Assembly: GCA_029565675.1 (NCBI GenBank)
Contig: JAKQNP010000019.1
Location: 1 to 64,000, forward strand
DNA length: 64,000 nucleotides
Direction of reading: 5' to 3'
Origin: a bacterium
Lineage (GTDB): Bacteria > Zhuqueibacterota > Zhuqueibacteria > Residuimicrobiales > Oceaniaggregativiventaceae
This document shows positions 49,769 through 58,950 of the stretch, one piece after another. The translations under genes were made by a program, and so were the position numbers. The notes below the pieces were generated by a model. That model worked only from the letters and a program-made list of their open reading frames with translations. It ran no database searches and was not told the origin of the DNA. How positions within the stretch are numbered: the first letter of the stretch is position 1; each line of letters begins with the position of its first letter.

Positions 49769-50533
49769 TTACAAAATATGCAGAGTCAGCAACACTTGCT
49801 CTGCCGCACGCTGTTCAGCGATTTTTTTGGTTTGCCCGCTGCCAACCCCCATCCGTTTGCCGTCCACAAAACCAGCGATAGTAAAAACTTTTTCGTGATC
49901 CGGACCTTCTTCGTTCTCAACGACATAGCGAGGACCGTCCAGGCTCAGGCTCTGGCAGTGCTCAAGCAGCAGACTTTTGTAATTCTGTACCGATCCATCC
50001 GTCATCAGGCGATCGAGGCGAGAGAAAATATTCCTGTCGATAATGCGGTTGGCGTTTTCCAATCCGCCATCGAGATAAACAGCACCGATTATCGCTTCCA
50101 CTGCATCAGCCAAAATGCTCGCTCGTTTGCGGCCTCCTGATTTGGCTTCCGCATCGCTGAGCAATAGAAATTTGCCGAGACCGAATTCCTTGGCAACATG
50201 CGCCAGGCTGCGACGACTGACCAACATCGATTTCATCAGGGTCAGGCCGCCCTCTTCCTTCTCGGGATAGGTCTTGAACAAATACTCTGTCACCACCAAT
50301 CCGAGCACCGCATCGCCCAGCAGTTCCAGGCGTTCGTTCGCCTGGATGCGAGCCTCATTGGTCACAGATAGATAGGAGCGATGCTTCAACGCCTGGATCA
50401 AAAGCTGTTCATTGCGAAAAACATAACCAAGACGGCGTGAGATCATCCGAATCTTGTGCTCGTCGCTCCCTTTTCTGATGGGCAGCCGCAAACAAGAAAA
50501 AATCGACCGCAATAGAAGTAGGCTATTCTTCAT
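49769..50533 (-). CDS. rnc: Ribonuclease III
   Basis: A 254-residue dsRNA endonuclease for rRNA and mRNA processing. The catalytic domain has the RNase III signature NERLELLGDAVLGLV (acidic cluster) and the second acidic site LADAVEAIIGAVYLDGG. A C-terminal double-stranded-RNA-binding domain (about 180-250) ends with KKIAEQRAAEQVLLTL. An N-terminal extension of about 30 residues precedes the usual start. The ATG lies inside the end of fabF (11-bp overlap), linking it to the fatty-acid operon, as is common in many bacteria. Confidence 0.96.
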   Translation of the reverse strand: MKNSLLLLRSIFSCLRLPIRKGSDEHKIRMISRRLGYVFRNEQLLIQALKHRSYLSVTNEARIQANERLELLGDAVLGLVVTEYLFKTYPEKEEGGLTLMKSMLVSRRSLAHVAKEFGLGKFLLLSDAEAKSGGRKRASILADAVEAIIGAVYLDGGLENANRIIDRNIFSRLDRLMTDGSVQNYKSLLLEHCQSLSLDGPRYVVENEEGPDHEKVFTIAGFVDGKRMGVGSGQTKKIAEQRAAEQVLLTLHIL

Positions 50534-51770
50534 ACTTTTTGAACAAAAGACTCACGTTGTGTCCGCCAAAACCAAACGAATTGGAAATAGCCGTATTAAT
50601 GGGATAATCGATCGCATGATTGGGAATGTAGTCGAGGTCGCATTCCGGATCCGGTGTTTCATAGTTGATAGTCGGGTGCAATTTACCGTGAACCAGGGAC
50701 AGCAGGGTTGCGATCGATTCCACCACACCGGAAGCGCCGAGCAGATGACCGGTCATCGATTTGGTCGAATTCACCTTGAGGCGCTTTGCATGTGCGCCGA
50801 AGAGGGCTTTGATCGCAGCCGTTTCGGTTTTGTCGTTGAATGGAGTCGACGTTCCATGAGCATTGATATAGTCAACCTGTTCGGGTTGCACACCGGCATC
50901 GCGCAGCGCCAGCCACATCGACCGCCTGGCGCCTTCCCCTCCCGGAACCGGCTGGGTGATGTGATAGGCATCCGCGCTGAAGCCGACGCCACAGATTTCA
51001 CCATAAATCGTGGCCCCTCGAGCGCGCGCATGTCCGAGTTCTTCAAGAATCAGCGCACCTGCTCCCTCGCCCATGACAAAACCATCGCGATTCAGATCGA
51101 ACGGCCGGCTCGCCGCTTCGGGCGCATTGTTGCGGGTGGAAAGCGCCTTGAGAGAGCAAAAACCCGCCAAGCCCATCTGGGTGATCGGGGCTTCGCTGCC
51201 GCCGCAGATCATGCCGATTGCCCGGCCGGCGCGAATGTGGTTGAACGATTCGCCGATCGCATGCGCAGAAGAAGCACAAGCCGATACGGTTGCGTAATTG
51301 GCGCCCTGCAGCCCATAGAGTATCGAGATATGCCCTGGGGCGATGTCTGGAATCAACATCGGAATCATGAATGGGCTGACCCGACTTGGACCGCGTTCGA
51401 ACAAGACCCGGCACTCTTTTTCAAAAATATCCATGCCGCCAATTCCCGATCCCCAGATCACGCCGAATTCGGTGCGATCCTCGTGTTCAAAATCGATACC
51501 CGAATTCTGCACAGCCTGCATTGCAGCGACCATAGCCAACTGTGCAAATCGATCCATATGCCGCGCGTCCTTTCGCGCAATGTTGTATGCGGTGGGATCA
51601 AAATTTTTAATCTCACCGGCAATCTGCGAATCGAAATTATCCACCGCGAACGATTCAATGCGGGATATTCCACCTTTGCCGTTGAGGAGATTGTGCCAAA
51701 ATTCCTCGATCGTTGATCCAATAGGCGTGATAAGACCCATGCCCGTCACGACGACCCGTTTTTCTTCCAT
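50523..51770 (-). CDS. fabF: Beta-ketoacyl-ACP synthase II
   Basis: A 415-residue condensing enzyme that elongates acyl-ACP with malonyl-ACP. The active-site Cys165 is in TVSACASSAHA, and the two histidines are in INAHGTSTPFND and KSMTGHLLGASG. N-terminal VVVTGMGLITPIGST and C-terminal SNSFGFGGHNVSLLF are standard. It lies downstream of acpP with an intrinsic terminator between them and overlaps rnc at its 3' end. Expression may therefore come partly from readthrough or a separate promoter in the 51771-51897 gap. Confidence 0.97.
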   Translation of the reverse strand: MEEKRVVVTGMGLITPIGSTIEEFWHNLLNGKGGISRIESFAVDNFDSQIAGEIKNFDPTAYNIARKDARHMDRFAQLAMVAAMQAVQNSGIDFEHEDRTEFGVIWGSGIGGMDIFEKECRVLFERGPSRVSPFMIPMLIPDIAPGHISILYGLQGANYATVSACASSAHAIGESFNHIRAGRAIGMICGGSEAPITQMGLAGFCSLKALSTRNNAPEAASRPFDLNRDGFVMGEGAGALILEELGHARARGATIYGEICGVGFSADAYHITQPVPGGEGARRSMWLALRDAGVQPEQVDYINAHGTSTPFNDKTETAAIKALFGAHAKRLKVNSTKSMTGHLLGASGVVESIATLLSLVHGKLHPTINYETPDPECDLDYIPNHAIDYPINTAISNSFGFGGHNVSLLFKKYEE

Positions 51771-51897
51771 ATCCTCAGCCGCTTTCTTCTATTTATATTG
51801 ACTTTGCGCAACAACTTTGATTGAACCGATCTTTTCGCCTTACCTCAGATGAATCATCGGCGATCAGCCGTGAAAATCAATCGTTCACCATTGAGAC

Positions 51898-51925
51898 AAA
51901 AAAAGGGCATCGCCATGCGATGCCC
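51898..51925 (-). terminator. Rho-independent terminator after acpP
   Basis: On the minus strand a perfect 9-bp stem (GGGCATCGC / GCGATGCCC, 51905-51925, 3-base loop) is followed immediately by seven T residues (complement of 51898-51904). It begins 9 bp past the acpP stop and precedes fabF, so it probably sets a high acpP to fabF expression ratio. Confidence 0.9.
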
Positions 51926-51933
51926 CATCTATT

Positions 51934-52176
51934 TTATTCGTTTTTGCCGAGTTTTTCTTGCAGATAATTTAATGCGTCACCCACCGTGGTGAGTTTTTCC
52001 GCTTCGTCGTCGGGAATTTCCAGGCCAAATTCCTCTTCAAAGGCCATGATCAATTCAACCGTATCGAGCGAATCCGCTCCCAGATCGTCAATAAAAGAAG
52101 CTTGTGGCGTCACTTCCTTTTCGTCAACACCCAGCTGATCGACAATGATCTTCTTAACGGTATCTTCGATTGCCAT
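51934..52176 (-). CDS. acpP: Acyl carrier protein
   Basis: An 80-residue acidic carrier protein. The 4'-phosphopantetheine attachment serine is in the canonical [14 protein letters not shown] motif (about residue 36). Acidic helices ([21 protein letters not shown]) match bacterial AcpP. A strong AGGAGG ribosome-binding site precedes the ATG. It sits between fabG and a strong terminator, consistent with high-level expression. It carries growing acyl chains for FabD, FabH, FabG and FabF encoded around it. Confidence 0.98.
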   Translation of the reverse strand: MAIEDTVKKIIVDQLGVDEKEVTPQASFIDDLGADSLDTVELIMAFEEEFGLEIPDDEAEKLTTVGDALNYLQEKLGKNE

Positions 52177-52256
52177 CCCTTTTTACCTCCTGATCGATTG
52201 ATTTGTTTTGTTACGGAATTGTTTAAAAATCAGTTGATCCTTTCTTGTTTTTTCCT

Positions 52257-53000
52257 TTACATCACCATCCCACCGTCGACATGGATCACCTGACCGGTGA
52301 TGTAGCTGGAATGCGGTCCGGCGAGAAACACGCAAACCTCCGCGACATCCTCCGGCCTGCCAAGCCGCTGCAGGGGAATTAAAGTTTTATAATTTTCGAT
52401 AATTTTTTCAGGCAGAGCAAGGGTCATTTCAGTTTCGATGAAACCAGGGGCAACCGCATTGACCAGAATATTTCGCCCGGCCAATTCCTTGGCAGCGGAC
52501 TTGGTTAAACCAATGACCCCAGCTTTTGAAGCGGCATAGTTGGCCTGGCCGGCGTTGCCCATTACCCCGACCACCGAAGAAATGTTGATGATGCGGCCCT
52601 TTTTCTGTTTCATCATCGGCCGCGTCGCCGCTTTCAAACAATTAAAAGTCCCCTTGAGATTGACGCGAATCACCATGTCCCATTGGCTCTCATCCATGCG
52701 GATCAGCGATGAATCGCGCGTGATGCCGGCATTGTTGACGAGTATATCTATTCTGCCCCAATGCTCAATCGCTCTCTTGACCAATTGATCGGCTTGTTCC
52801 AGGTTCGACACATCAGCCTCGACGCTGATGGCCTGGCGACCTAAAGCCTCGATTTCCCGGGCGACGCCCTCTGCTCCCGCGAGATCCAGGTCGGAAAGCA
52901 CCAGATGAGCGCCGTTTTCGGCAAACTTGAGGGCAATGGTTCGGCCGATTCCACGCGCCGCACCGGTGACCAAAGCGACTTGATCTTGCAACTCATTCAC
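52257..53000 (-). CDS. fabG: 3-oxoacyl-ACP reductase
   Basis: A 247-residue short-chain dehydrogenase using NADPH to reduce 3-oxoacyl-ACP. It shows the TGAARGIGR nucleotide-binding loop, LVNNAGIT, and the catalytic Ser-Tyr-Lys in ISSVVGVMGN...NYAASKAG. VNAVAPGFIETEMT and ITGQVIHVDGGMVM complete the FabG pattern. The start codon is GTG and overlaps the fabD stop (GTGA), indicating translational coupling. Confidence 0.97.
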   Translation of the reverse strand: MNELQDQVALVTGAARGIGRTIALKFAENGAHLVLSDLDLAGAEGVAREIEALGRQAISVEADVSNLEQADQLVKRAIEHWGRIDILVNNAGITRDSSLIRMDESQWDMVIRVNLKGTFNCLKAATRPMMKQKKGRIINISSVVGVMGNAGQANYAASKAGVIGLTKSAAKELAGRNILVNAVAPGFIETEMTLALPEKIIENYKTLIPLQRLGRPEDVAEVCVFLAGPHSSYITGQVIHVDGGMVM

Positions 53001-53938
53001 CGATTCGCTTCTCCCAATTCAAGCGCCGACGCGTAGGTCGACACGGTTATGCCAATGGCGGAACGATCGATCCGTTTGAGCAAGCCGGTGAGAACCTTGC
53101 CTGATCCGACTTCGATAAATCGCTGCACTCCCGCATCGATCATGTTGCGAATGGTATCATTCCACAACACCGGATGGGTCATTTGCTTGGTCAGATTGGT
53201 GCTCAACTCACTGGCATCTGTGGCTGCAAACGCGGTCACATTGCAAAACACCGGAATCTCCGCATCCTGCAAAGCGCTTTGTTTCAAAATAAGTCTAAAT
53301 TCATCAGCTGCCGGCTGCATCAAAGGTGAATGAAAGGCACCTGAAACCCGCAACTTGATGACTTTCTCCGCACCGAGTTGCTGCGCTTCGGCTATCGCCA
53401 AATCGATTCCCTGCAGGGTCCCCGACAGCACGAGCTGAGTGGGCGAATTGGAATTGGCCACTCGCACCACTTCCCTGCTCTGCTTTTCGATGCGCTCACA
53501 AAGGGCGACACAAGCACCATAGTCCAGACCAATGACCGCGGCCATTCCCCCTGGTATGCTTTCCCCGGCATGTTGCATCAACTGTGCACGCCGGCGAACC
53601 AACGCCAATCCTTTTTCCAATGTCAAAGAACGCGCCGCCACCAATGCGGTGTATTCGCCCAGACTGTGTCCGGCAACCCATTGGGCTTTGATGCCCTGGT
53701 TGCGCAACAGTTGGAGAATCGCCAGACTATGAACGAATAGAGCGGGTTGCGTGTATTGGGTCTGATTCAAGACTTCTTCCGGACCGGTAAAACTGATTTT
53801 TTTCAGATCGAATCCCAATAAATCGCACGCATGGTCGTAGAGCGACTGCACATCCGATGATTGTCGGTAGAGATCCTCTCCCATGCCGACTTGCTGCGAA
53901 CCCTGCCCTGGAAATAGGTATGCTGTTTTCACTTGCAT
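52997..53938 (-). CDS. fabD: Malonyl-CoA-ACP transacylase
   Basis: A 313-residue acyltransferase that moves malonyl from CoA to ACP. FPGQGSQQVGMG is the N-terminal signature, the nucleophile serine lies in VAGHSLGEYTAL, and the catalytic histidine in VSGAFHSPLM. An Arg-containing loop (LVRRRAQLMQ) binds the malonyl carboxylate. The start is ATG at 53938 or one codon upstream. It follows fabH after about 115 bp and is coupled to fabG by a 4-bp overlap. Confidence 0.97.
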   Translation of the reverse strand: MQVKTAYLFPGQGSQQVGMGEDLYRQSSDVQSLYDHACDLLGFDLKKISFTGPEEVLNQTQYTQPALFVHSLAILQLLRNQGIKAQWVAGHSLGEYTALVAARSLTLEKGLALVRRRAQLMQHAGESIPGGMAAVIGLDYGACVALCERIEKQSREVVRVANSNSPTQLVLSGTLQGIDLAIAEAQQLGAEKVIKLRVSGAFHSPLMQPAADEFRLILKQSALQDAEIPVFCNVTAFAATDASELSTNLTKQMTHPVLWNDTIRNMIDAGVQRFIEVGSGKVLTGLLKRIDRSAIGITVSTYASALELGEANR

Positions 53939-54053
53939 CATCCGATCTGTTCAAAGGATCAATCTATTTTGCCGCTTTTTCGCTTGCATTTCAAGTTGCC
54001 CTGAACAGCTTATGATCACCAATCAACCCTGCATCCGCTTCACCAACCAACGA

Positions 54054-55043
54054 TCAATAGCGAATGGCTGCCGAACCCCAGGTAAAACCAGCACCAAAAG
54101 CGACCAAAACCAACAGATCGCCGGGCTTGATTCTTCCTGAACGAACTGCTTCATCCAAAGCCAGTGGAATCGAGGCTGATGATGTGTTGCCATATTTTTC
54201 AATATTGATAAAGACACGATCAGCCGGAAGGTTGATTCTCCTGGCAGTTGCCTCGATAATGCGCAAATTAGCCTGGTGGCTGATCAACAAATCGACCTCT
54301 TTATTGGTCAGACCCGTGATCCGCAGAACCTCCTCAGCCGAATCTCCCATTGCCTTAACTGCATATTTAAACACCTCACGGCCGGCCATTTTGACAAAAT
54401 GCTGCCCAGCATCGACAGATTCATGAGAAGGCGGCACGCGTGTCCCCAAACCCTCGATATAGAGCAGCTGATTGAGCCGGCCATCGCTCTTGGTAAAAGT
54501 TCCGAGAATACCGCGCTTGCCGTCGCTGGGTACCACCACCGCCGCCCCGGCTCCATCGCCGAATAAAACGCAGGTGTTGCGATCTGAATAATCGGTTATA
54601 CGGGTCAACACTTCTGAGCCGATCACCAGCACACGTTTGGCTTTGCCGGCGGCAATTTGCGAATCGGCCAGATCGAGAGCATAGATGAATCCTGCACAAG
54701 CGGCTCCGATATCCATCGCGGCGGCATTGACGGCACCGATCTTTTCTTGCACAAAACAGGCAGTGGAAGGAAAACCGCTGTCGCCGGTAACCGTGGCAAG
54801 TATGATCAAATCGATTTCTGCTGCACTCAACCCGGCGCTTGCAAGCGCGGATTGTGCCGCATGGGCGGCCAAATCTGAATTCTGTTCATCGGGGCCGACC
54901 ACATGGCGCACCTGCATGCCGGTACGTTCGCGAATCCACTCGTCTGTCGTATCGACGATTTTTTCCAGGTCTTGATTGGTCAGAATCTTTTCCGGCGCAT
55001 ATGAGCCGGTGCCGATAATCATCGAGCGCGTCTTGTCCGGCAA
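54054..55043 (-). CDS. fabH: Beta-ketoacyl-ACP synthase III
   Basis: A product of about 329 residues initiating fatty-acid synthesis by condensing acetyl- or other acyl-CoA with malonyl-ACP. The Cys-His-Asn triad is visible in DIGAACAGFIYALD, LLISHQANLRIIE and IEKYGNTSSASIPLAL. The start was set to the TTG at 55043, eight bases after AGGAGG, giving the usual short N-terminus before IIGTGSYAPEK. Longer in-frame starts would run into the end of plsX. It follows plsX by 48 bp. Confidence 0.96.
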   Translation of the reverse strand: MPDKTRSMIIGTGSYAPEKILTNQDLEKIVDTTDEWIRERTGMQVRHVVGPDEQNSDLAAHAAQSALASAGLSAAEIDLIILATVTGDSGFPSTACFVQEKIGAVNAAAMDIGAACAGFIYALDLADSQIAAGKAKRVLVIGSEVLTRITDYSDRNTCVLFGDGAGAAVVVPSDGKRGILGTFTKSDGRLNQLLYIEGLGTRVPPSHESVDAGQHFVKMAGREVFKYAVKAMGDSAEEVLRITGLTNKEVDLLISHQANLRIIEATARRINLPADRVFINIEKYGNTSSASIPLALDEAVRSGRIKPGDLLVLVAFGAGFTWGSAAIRY

Positions 55044-55091
55044 CTGGGTATCCTCCTGTCGATTGCAGGGCAATCCTGGCAATGGCGATCC

Positions 55092-56111
55092 TCAAACTGC
55101 GCGCGTCATCATACGCAGTGCAACCAATTCATCTTGTATGTGTTTGTTGATTCTGGCGTCGACCATTTTGTGTGCTGCGAGAATCGCGTTTTTGATCGCC
55201 CTTGGAGATGACTTGCCATGCCCGATTATAACCACACCTTGCACACCCAATAACGGAGCACCGCCGTATTCCTGATAATCAAAAACTTTGCGAATTCCTT
55301 CAAAAGTGGGCTGCATCAAAAAGGCGCCGATTTGGCTGAAAAAATACTTGCGCACCAACCGCCGTAAATTGCTCTTGAACAGCCCGTGCAAACTCTCGGC
55401 GAACTTGAGCACCACATTGCCGATAAATCCATCACAGACCACCACATCGGCAACACCGTGCAAAATGTCGCCGCCTTCGACATTGCCGATAAAATTGAGT
55501 TTACTCTTTTCCAATAGAGCGTGCGTGCGCAAAGTCAACTCGTTGCCCTTGACCGCCTCTTGCCCCACGCTCAACAGACCGACACGCGGTGACTTGTTGT
55601 TGTACAACAGTCTGAAACAAATGCTGCCCATCGTGCCGAATTCGAGCAAATCCTGCGGCCGGCTATCCAAATTGGAGCCGACGTCAAGCAGCAAGACCTG
55701 GCCTTCCTCTGTCGGCAGAAATGAACCGATCGCGGGTCGACGCACCCCCTCGATTCGCTTCAAGGTGAAAAGCGCGCTGGCCATTACCGCACCTGTGTTG
55801 CCTGCACTGACGACTGCATCGACTTTGTGGTCGCGATGCATGTTCATCATAACGGCGATCGAGGAATCCTTTTTCTTTAACGACACCGACGGCAGTTCAT
55901 CCATGTCGACCGACTCTTTCGCCGCGATGATGGATAGAGGCAAGTCGTCGACGTGAAAATGATGACTGATCTCGCTCTGCACAGTCGGCTCATCGCCTAC
56001 CAGGACAATCTCGAATCGCCCTTTGGATTGCCGTGCTGCTTCTATAGCACCCCGAACAACATCATGTGGCGCATGATCACCCCCCATTGCATCTACAGCG
56101 ATTTTAATCAA
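55092..56111 (-). CDS. plsX: Phosphate acyltransferase PlsX
   Basis: A 339-residue enzyme forming acyl-phosphate from acyl-ACP for phospholipid synthesis. Family blocks are IKIAVDAMGGDHAPHDVV, VDAVVSAGNTGAVMA, RRPAIGSFLPT, LLDVGSNLDSRPQ, VVVCDGFIGNVVLKFAE and GKSSPRAIKNAI. The TTG at 56111 is the preferred start: GGAGA lies six bases upstream and the product begins exactly where PlsX proteins usually do. The in-frame ATG at 56183 would overlap the rpmF region with no family similarity. It sits in the common order rpmF-plsX-fabH. Confidence 0.96.
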   Translation of the reverse strand: MIKIAVDAMGGDHAPHDVVRGAIEAARQSKGRFEIVLVGDEPTVQSEISHHFHVDDLPLSIIAAKESVDMDELPSVSLKKKDSSIAVMMNMHRDHKVDAVVSAGNTGAVMASALFTLKRIEGVRRPAIGSFLPTEEGQVLLLDVGSNLDSRPQDLLEFGTMGSICFRLLYNNKSPRVGLLSVGQEAVKGNELTLRTHALLEKSKLNFIGNVEGGDILHGVADVVVCDGFIGNVVLKFAESLHGLFKSNLRRLVRKYFFSQIGAFLMQPTFEGIRKVFDYQEYGGAPLLGVQGVVIIGHGKSSPRAIKNAILAAHKMVDARINKHIQDELVALRMMTRAV

Positions 56112-56185
56112 GCCAAATCTCCGGGATAAATAAATCCTCGCAGTAACCAGCATGTTGCCAACACGAGAGCGGCATGAAAGCAAGA

Positions 56186-56368
56186 TTAGGCTTCTCTGGG
56201 CAGAAAAATGGAGCGACCATTATAGTATCCACAACTCGCACAAGCGCGATGCGGTCGTTTTGGTTGGCCGCAATTGGAGCATTCGGTTACCTCGGGTTTG
56301 CTGGCTTTCCAGTTGGCCCGGCGTTTGTCGCGCCGTGTCTTGGAGTGACGTCTTTTGGGTAGGGGCAT
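56186..56368 (-). CDS. rpmF: 50S ribosomal protein L32
   Basis: A 60-residue ribosomal protein. The basic N-terminus MPLPKRRHSKTRRDKRRA and the zinc ribbon CSNCGQPKRPHRACASCGYY (two CxxC pairs) are diagnostic of the zinc-binding form of L32. GAGGAAAG precedes the ATG at 56368. It lies 11 bp downstream of yceD and upstream of plsX, a conserved arrangement. Confidence 0.97.
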   Translation of the reverse strand: MPLPKRRHSKTRRDKRRANWKASKPEVTECSNCGQPKRPHRACASCGYYNGRSIFLPREA

Positions 56369-56379
56369 ACTTTCCTCTG

Positions 56380-56886
56380 TTAGTTGGATTTGAATAGATC
56401 TTTGAGTTGATCCCAACGGTGATCGGTCGTTTGCGACATGCAGTTGCAAATCTCCACATTTCGATTGACACCACAATAAGGACACAGTCCTTGACAATTC
56501 TCCGAACACAACCGTTTGATCGGCAGAGAAAGGATCAGGCTTTCGCGCAGGGGATCCGTCAAATCCACCTCCTGCTCGTATTCGCTGACCACAAAGACCA
56601 GATCGTCCTGTTCGCCGTTCAATTCGCGGTCCGCAGTAATAAGCAAACGAACCTGTTCATCGATTTCGCTGTTAAAGGGCTCGGAGCAACGATCACAGAG
56701 AAAGACGACCTGACAATGGAGATTGACGTCGACCAGGATGTTTTTCCCTTCACGATCAAACGACAGGTCAGCTGCGATCGGTGCGACAAACGGATCATGC
56801 TGCTGCAACTGCAGATCCGCCGGGGCAATTTGCCGTGCAAGACTGGATTTGCCCACTTTTATATTTGATAATTGTATCGTAAACAA
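56380..56886 (-). CDS. DUF177 (YceD-like) protein
   Basis: A 168-residue protein of the DUF177/YceD family, commonly encoded directly before rpmF and linked to 23S rRNA metabolism. Features are the N-terminal beta region (FTIQLSNIKVGKSS), FLCDRCSEPFNSEIDEQVRL, DLTDPLRESLILSLPIKRLC and the C-terminal Cys cluster CSENCQGLCPYCGVNRN. The start codon is TTG at 56886, preceded by AAGG. The cluster yceD-rpmF-plsX-fab is a well-known bacterial operon. Confidence 0.92.
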   Translation of the reverse strand: MFTIQLSNIKVGKSSLARQIAPADLQLQQHDPFVAPIAADLSFDREGKNILVDVNLHCQVVFLCDRCSEPFNSEIDEQVRLLITADRELNGEQDDLVFVVSEYEQEVDLTDPLRESLILSLPIKRLCSENCQGLCPYCGVNRNVEICNCMSQTTDHRWDQLKDLFKSN

Positions 56887-56960
56887 AATTTTGCCTTAAT
56901 AAAATCGACACGAAAGTTAAGGATTAAAGCAAAAATAATCAAGATAAAAATTGTTCAAAC

Positions 56961-56983
56961 CTGAATCGAATTCAGATTTTTTT
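56961..56983. terminator. Hairpin with T-run between ndk and yceD
   Basis: CTGAAT-CGA-ATTCAG (56961-56975) forms a perfect 6-bp stem and is followed on the plus strand by seven T residues (56977-56983); on the minus strand a weaker T-rich stretch follows. It lies in the A+T-rich 56887-57099 gap downstream of ndk on the minus strand. It may end the kor-ndk transcript. Confidence 0.5.
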
Positions 56984-57099
56984 ACCGCTGTATTTTATCG
57001 TTGATTCCCGAAAAAAAAGGCGATCCCTGAACTTCCCGCCTGATTGTTGCCTGCCAGGCAGCAGAAGCCGTTAACCGCCGTCGAAATCAGGAATCCATT

Positions 57100-57522
57100 T
57101 CAAGAAGCTGCTATCCGTTCCGATTCGCTGAAGAAAAAAGCGATTTCCCGGTATGCGGAATCTCGAGAATCGGAACCATGCACCGCATTGCGGGTAATCG
57201 TCTCGGCAAAATCTCGGCGCAGTGTGCCAGAGGCAGCCTCCTGCGGATCCGTCGATCCCATCAATTCACGATACTCTTCAATGGCATTTTCTTTGCTCAA
57301 AATCATCACCCAGATAGGCGTTTCGCACATAAAGCGGATCAGATTGGCAAAAAATGGCTTATCCCGGTGCACGGCATAGAATCCTTCAGCCTGTGCCTGA
57401 GTCAAATTGATCGTCTTTGCTGCAACAACGATAAAACCCGCTTGTAAAATGCGATCGATGATCTTTCCAACACTTTTCTTTTTAACAGCGTCCGGTTTGA
57501 TGATCGCCAGTGTTTCTTGCAT
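57100..57522 (-). CDS. ndk: Nucleoside-diphosphate kinase
   Basis: A 140-residue enzyme equilibrating NDP and NTP pools through a phosphohistidine. ETLAIIKPDAVKKK is the N-terminal signature, RELMGSTDPQEAASGTLR the nucleotide-binding segment, and ITRNAVHGSDS contains the catalytic His. Length and motifs are standard. It lies 24 bp after the KorC-like gene, apparently the last gene of the kor operon. Confidence 0.97.
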   Translation of the reverse strand: MQETLAIIKPDAVKKKSVGKIIDRILQAGFIVVAAKTINLTQAQAEGFYAVHRDKPFFANLIRFMCETPIWVMILSKENAIEEYRELMGSTDPQEAASGTLRRDFAETITRNAVHGSDSRDSAYREIAFFFSESERIAAS

Positions 57523-57546
57523 GCCAACCTCTTATCAGCCTAGTCC

Positions 57547-58092
57547 TCATCCGATCTTCTTCGCAATCTCCAATCCGGTCTGGAAAGCCTTGCGGTTCAA
57601 TTCTTCCGTACCCTTTGGAACACGAGCTTCGATCGCGTTGATCATAGCTTCCTCAGACACGATCTTGCTGACTCCGGCAATGATGCCCAGGGCCACGATA
57701 TTGGCGACCAATGCCTTGCCCACCTTGTCCCGCGCCGTCTCGATAATCGGCAGCAAATAAGAGCGAAATTTGCCGACCGGCAGCTGACTGACAGTTGACT
57801 GATCAGCGATCAAAATGCCGCCTTCTTTCAAATCGCTGTGATAGCGATCGCACGACTCCTGGGTCAGCGCCAACAGCAGATCGATGTGCACCGCTTTGGG
57901 ATAATCGATATCTTCATCTGATATGATCACCTCTGAACGGCTTGCTCCGCCTCTGGCTTCTGGGCCATAGGACTGGCTCTGCGTGGCATTGAGGTTGTCA
58001 AAAATCGCGGCGGCTTCAGCCAATATCTTGCCAGCCAAAACCAACCCCTGACCTCCTTCACCGCTTAAACGGACTTCATAGCGAAAACTCAT
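57547..58092 (-). CDS. korC: 2-oxoacid:ferredoxin oxidoreductase, gamma subunit
   Basis: A product of about 181 residues matching the gamma (PorC/KorC) domain: YEVRLSGEGGQGLVLAGKIL, ATQSQSYGPEARGGASRSEV, DYPKAVHIDLLLALTQE and GKALVANIVALGIIAG. The start at 58092 (MSFRYEV) gives the usual N-terminus; longer in-frame sequence overlaps korB and is not conserved. It works with KorA, KorB and KorD encoded upstream. The specific substrate, probably 2-oxoglutarate, is judged from the four-gene KorDABC order and KorB/KorA resemblance. Confidence 0.9.
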   Translation of the reverse strand: MSFRYEVRLSGEGGQGLVLAGKILAEAAAIFDNLNATQSQSYGPEARGGASRSEVIISDEDIDYPKAVHIDLLLALTQESCDRYHSDLKEGGILIADQSTVSQLPVGKFRSYLLPIIETARDKVGKALVANIVALGIIAGVSKIVSEEAMINAIEARVPKGTEELNRKAFQTGLEIAKKIG

Positions 58093-58117
58093 GATTGACG
58101 AACTCTCCCGATTAGTT

Positions 58118-58948
58118 TTATTTCTCCACCGTTTCGGTTGTCGCCGTGAACCGGTCGATGATCTTTTGATATTCCGCGCGACATTCAGGTTTTTCTGCAT
58201 CGACCAAAATGCCGGTGATGATTTTCCCTTCCAGCTCTGCTTCACTCATCGAGGCGGCGCGTGAAACGGGAATCGAATTTTCTTTTTGCCACTGCATCAT
58301 ATCCACTGCGGTTCCTTCCCGGTTGCGGCGGCCATACATCGTCGGACATTGGGTGATCACCTCGACGAGTGAAAAACCTTTTTTCAAAATTGCTTTCTCT
58401 ATAATTTTTTCCAGTTGGGTTGCGTGATAAACCGTCGACCGTGCCACGAACGATGCACCTGCCGCCTGCGCCAATCCGCTGATGTTAAAGTTGTTTTCAA
58501 AATTGCCATAGGGAGCGGTGCTGGCGCGTTTGCCCTTGGGTGTGGTCGGAGAGACCTGACCGCCGGTCATACCATAGATCGAATTGTTGAAAAGAATGAC
58601 CGTCAAATCGATGTTCCGGCGCGCGGCATGGATATAATGGTTGCCGCCTATTGCTGTCGCATCGCCGTCGCCGGTCACAACGATGACATGCAGCTCCGGC
58701 TTGGCCATCTTGATGCCGGTGGCAAAAGTGATAGCCCGGCCATGGGTTGTGTGCAAAGTGTTAAAATCGACATAGCCGGTCAAGCGGCTTGAACAACCGA
58801 TACCTGAAACCATGCAGATCTCATCCTTCTCCAAGCCGATCTTGTGGATGGCGCGCAGCATCGCTTTCAAGACAATACCGTCGCCGCAACCCGCACACCA
58901 GATCAAAGGCAATTTATCCTTGCGCAAATAGGATTCGTAATCAAACAT
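58118..58948 (-). CDS. korB: 2-oxoacid:ferredoxin oxidoreductase, beta subunit (TPP-binding)
   Basis: A product of about 276 residues containing WCAGCGDGIVLKAM (Cys pair of the beta-subunit cluster region), GIGCSSRLTGYVDF, the thiamine-diphosphate motif VTGDGDATAIGGNHYIHAAR through NNSIYGMTGGQVSPT, and a C-terminal tail lacking extra ferredoxin domains. TGGQVSPTT is typical of 2-oxoglutarate:ferredoxin oxidoreductases. The start at 58948 is two bases after the korA stop. It catalyses CoA-dependent oxidative decarboxylation (or the reverse) with ferredoxin. Confidence 0.93.
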   Translation of the reverse strand: MFDYESYLRKDKLPLIWCAGCGDGIVLKAMLRAIHKIGLEKDEICMVSGIGCSSRLTGYVDFNTLHTTHGRAITFATGIKMAKPELHVIVVTGDGDATAIGGNHYIHAARRNIDLTVILFNNSIYGMTGGQVSPTTPKGKRASTAPYGNFENNFNISGLAQAAGASFVARSTVYHATQLEKIIEKAILKKGFSLVEVITQCPTMYGRRNREGTAVDMMQWQKENSIPVSRAASMSEAELEGKIITGILVDAEKPECRAEYQKIIDRFTATTETVEK

Positions 58949-58950
58949 GA

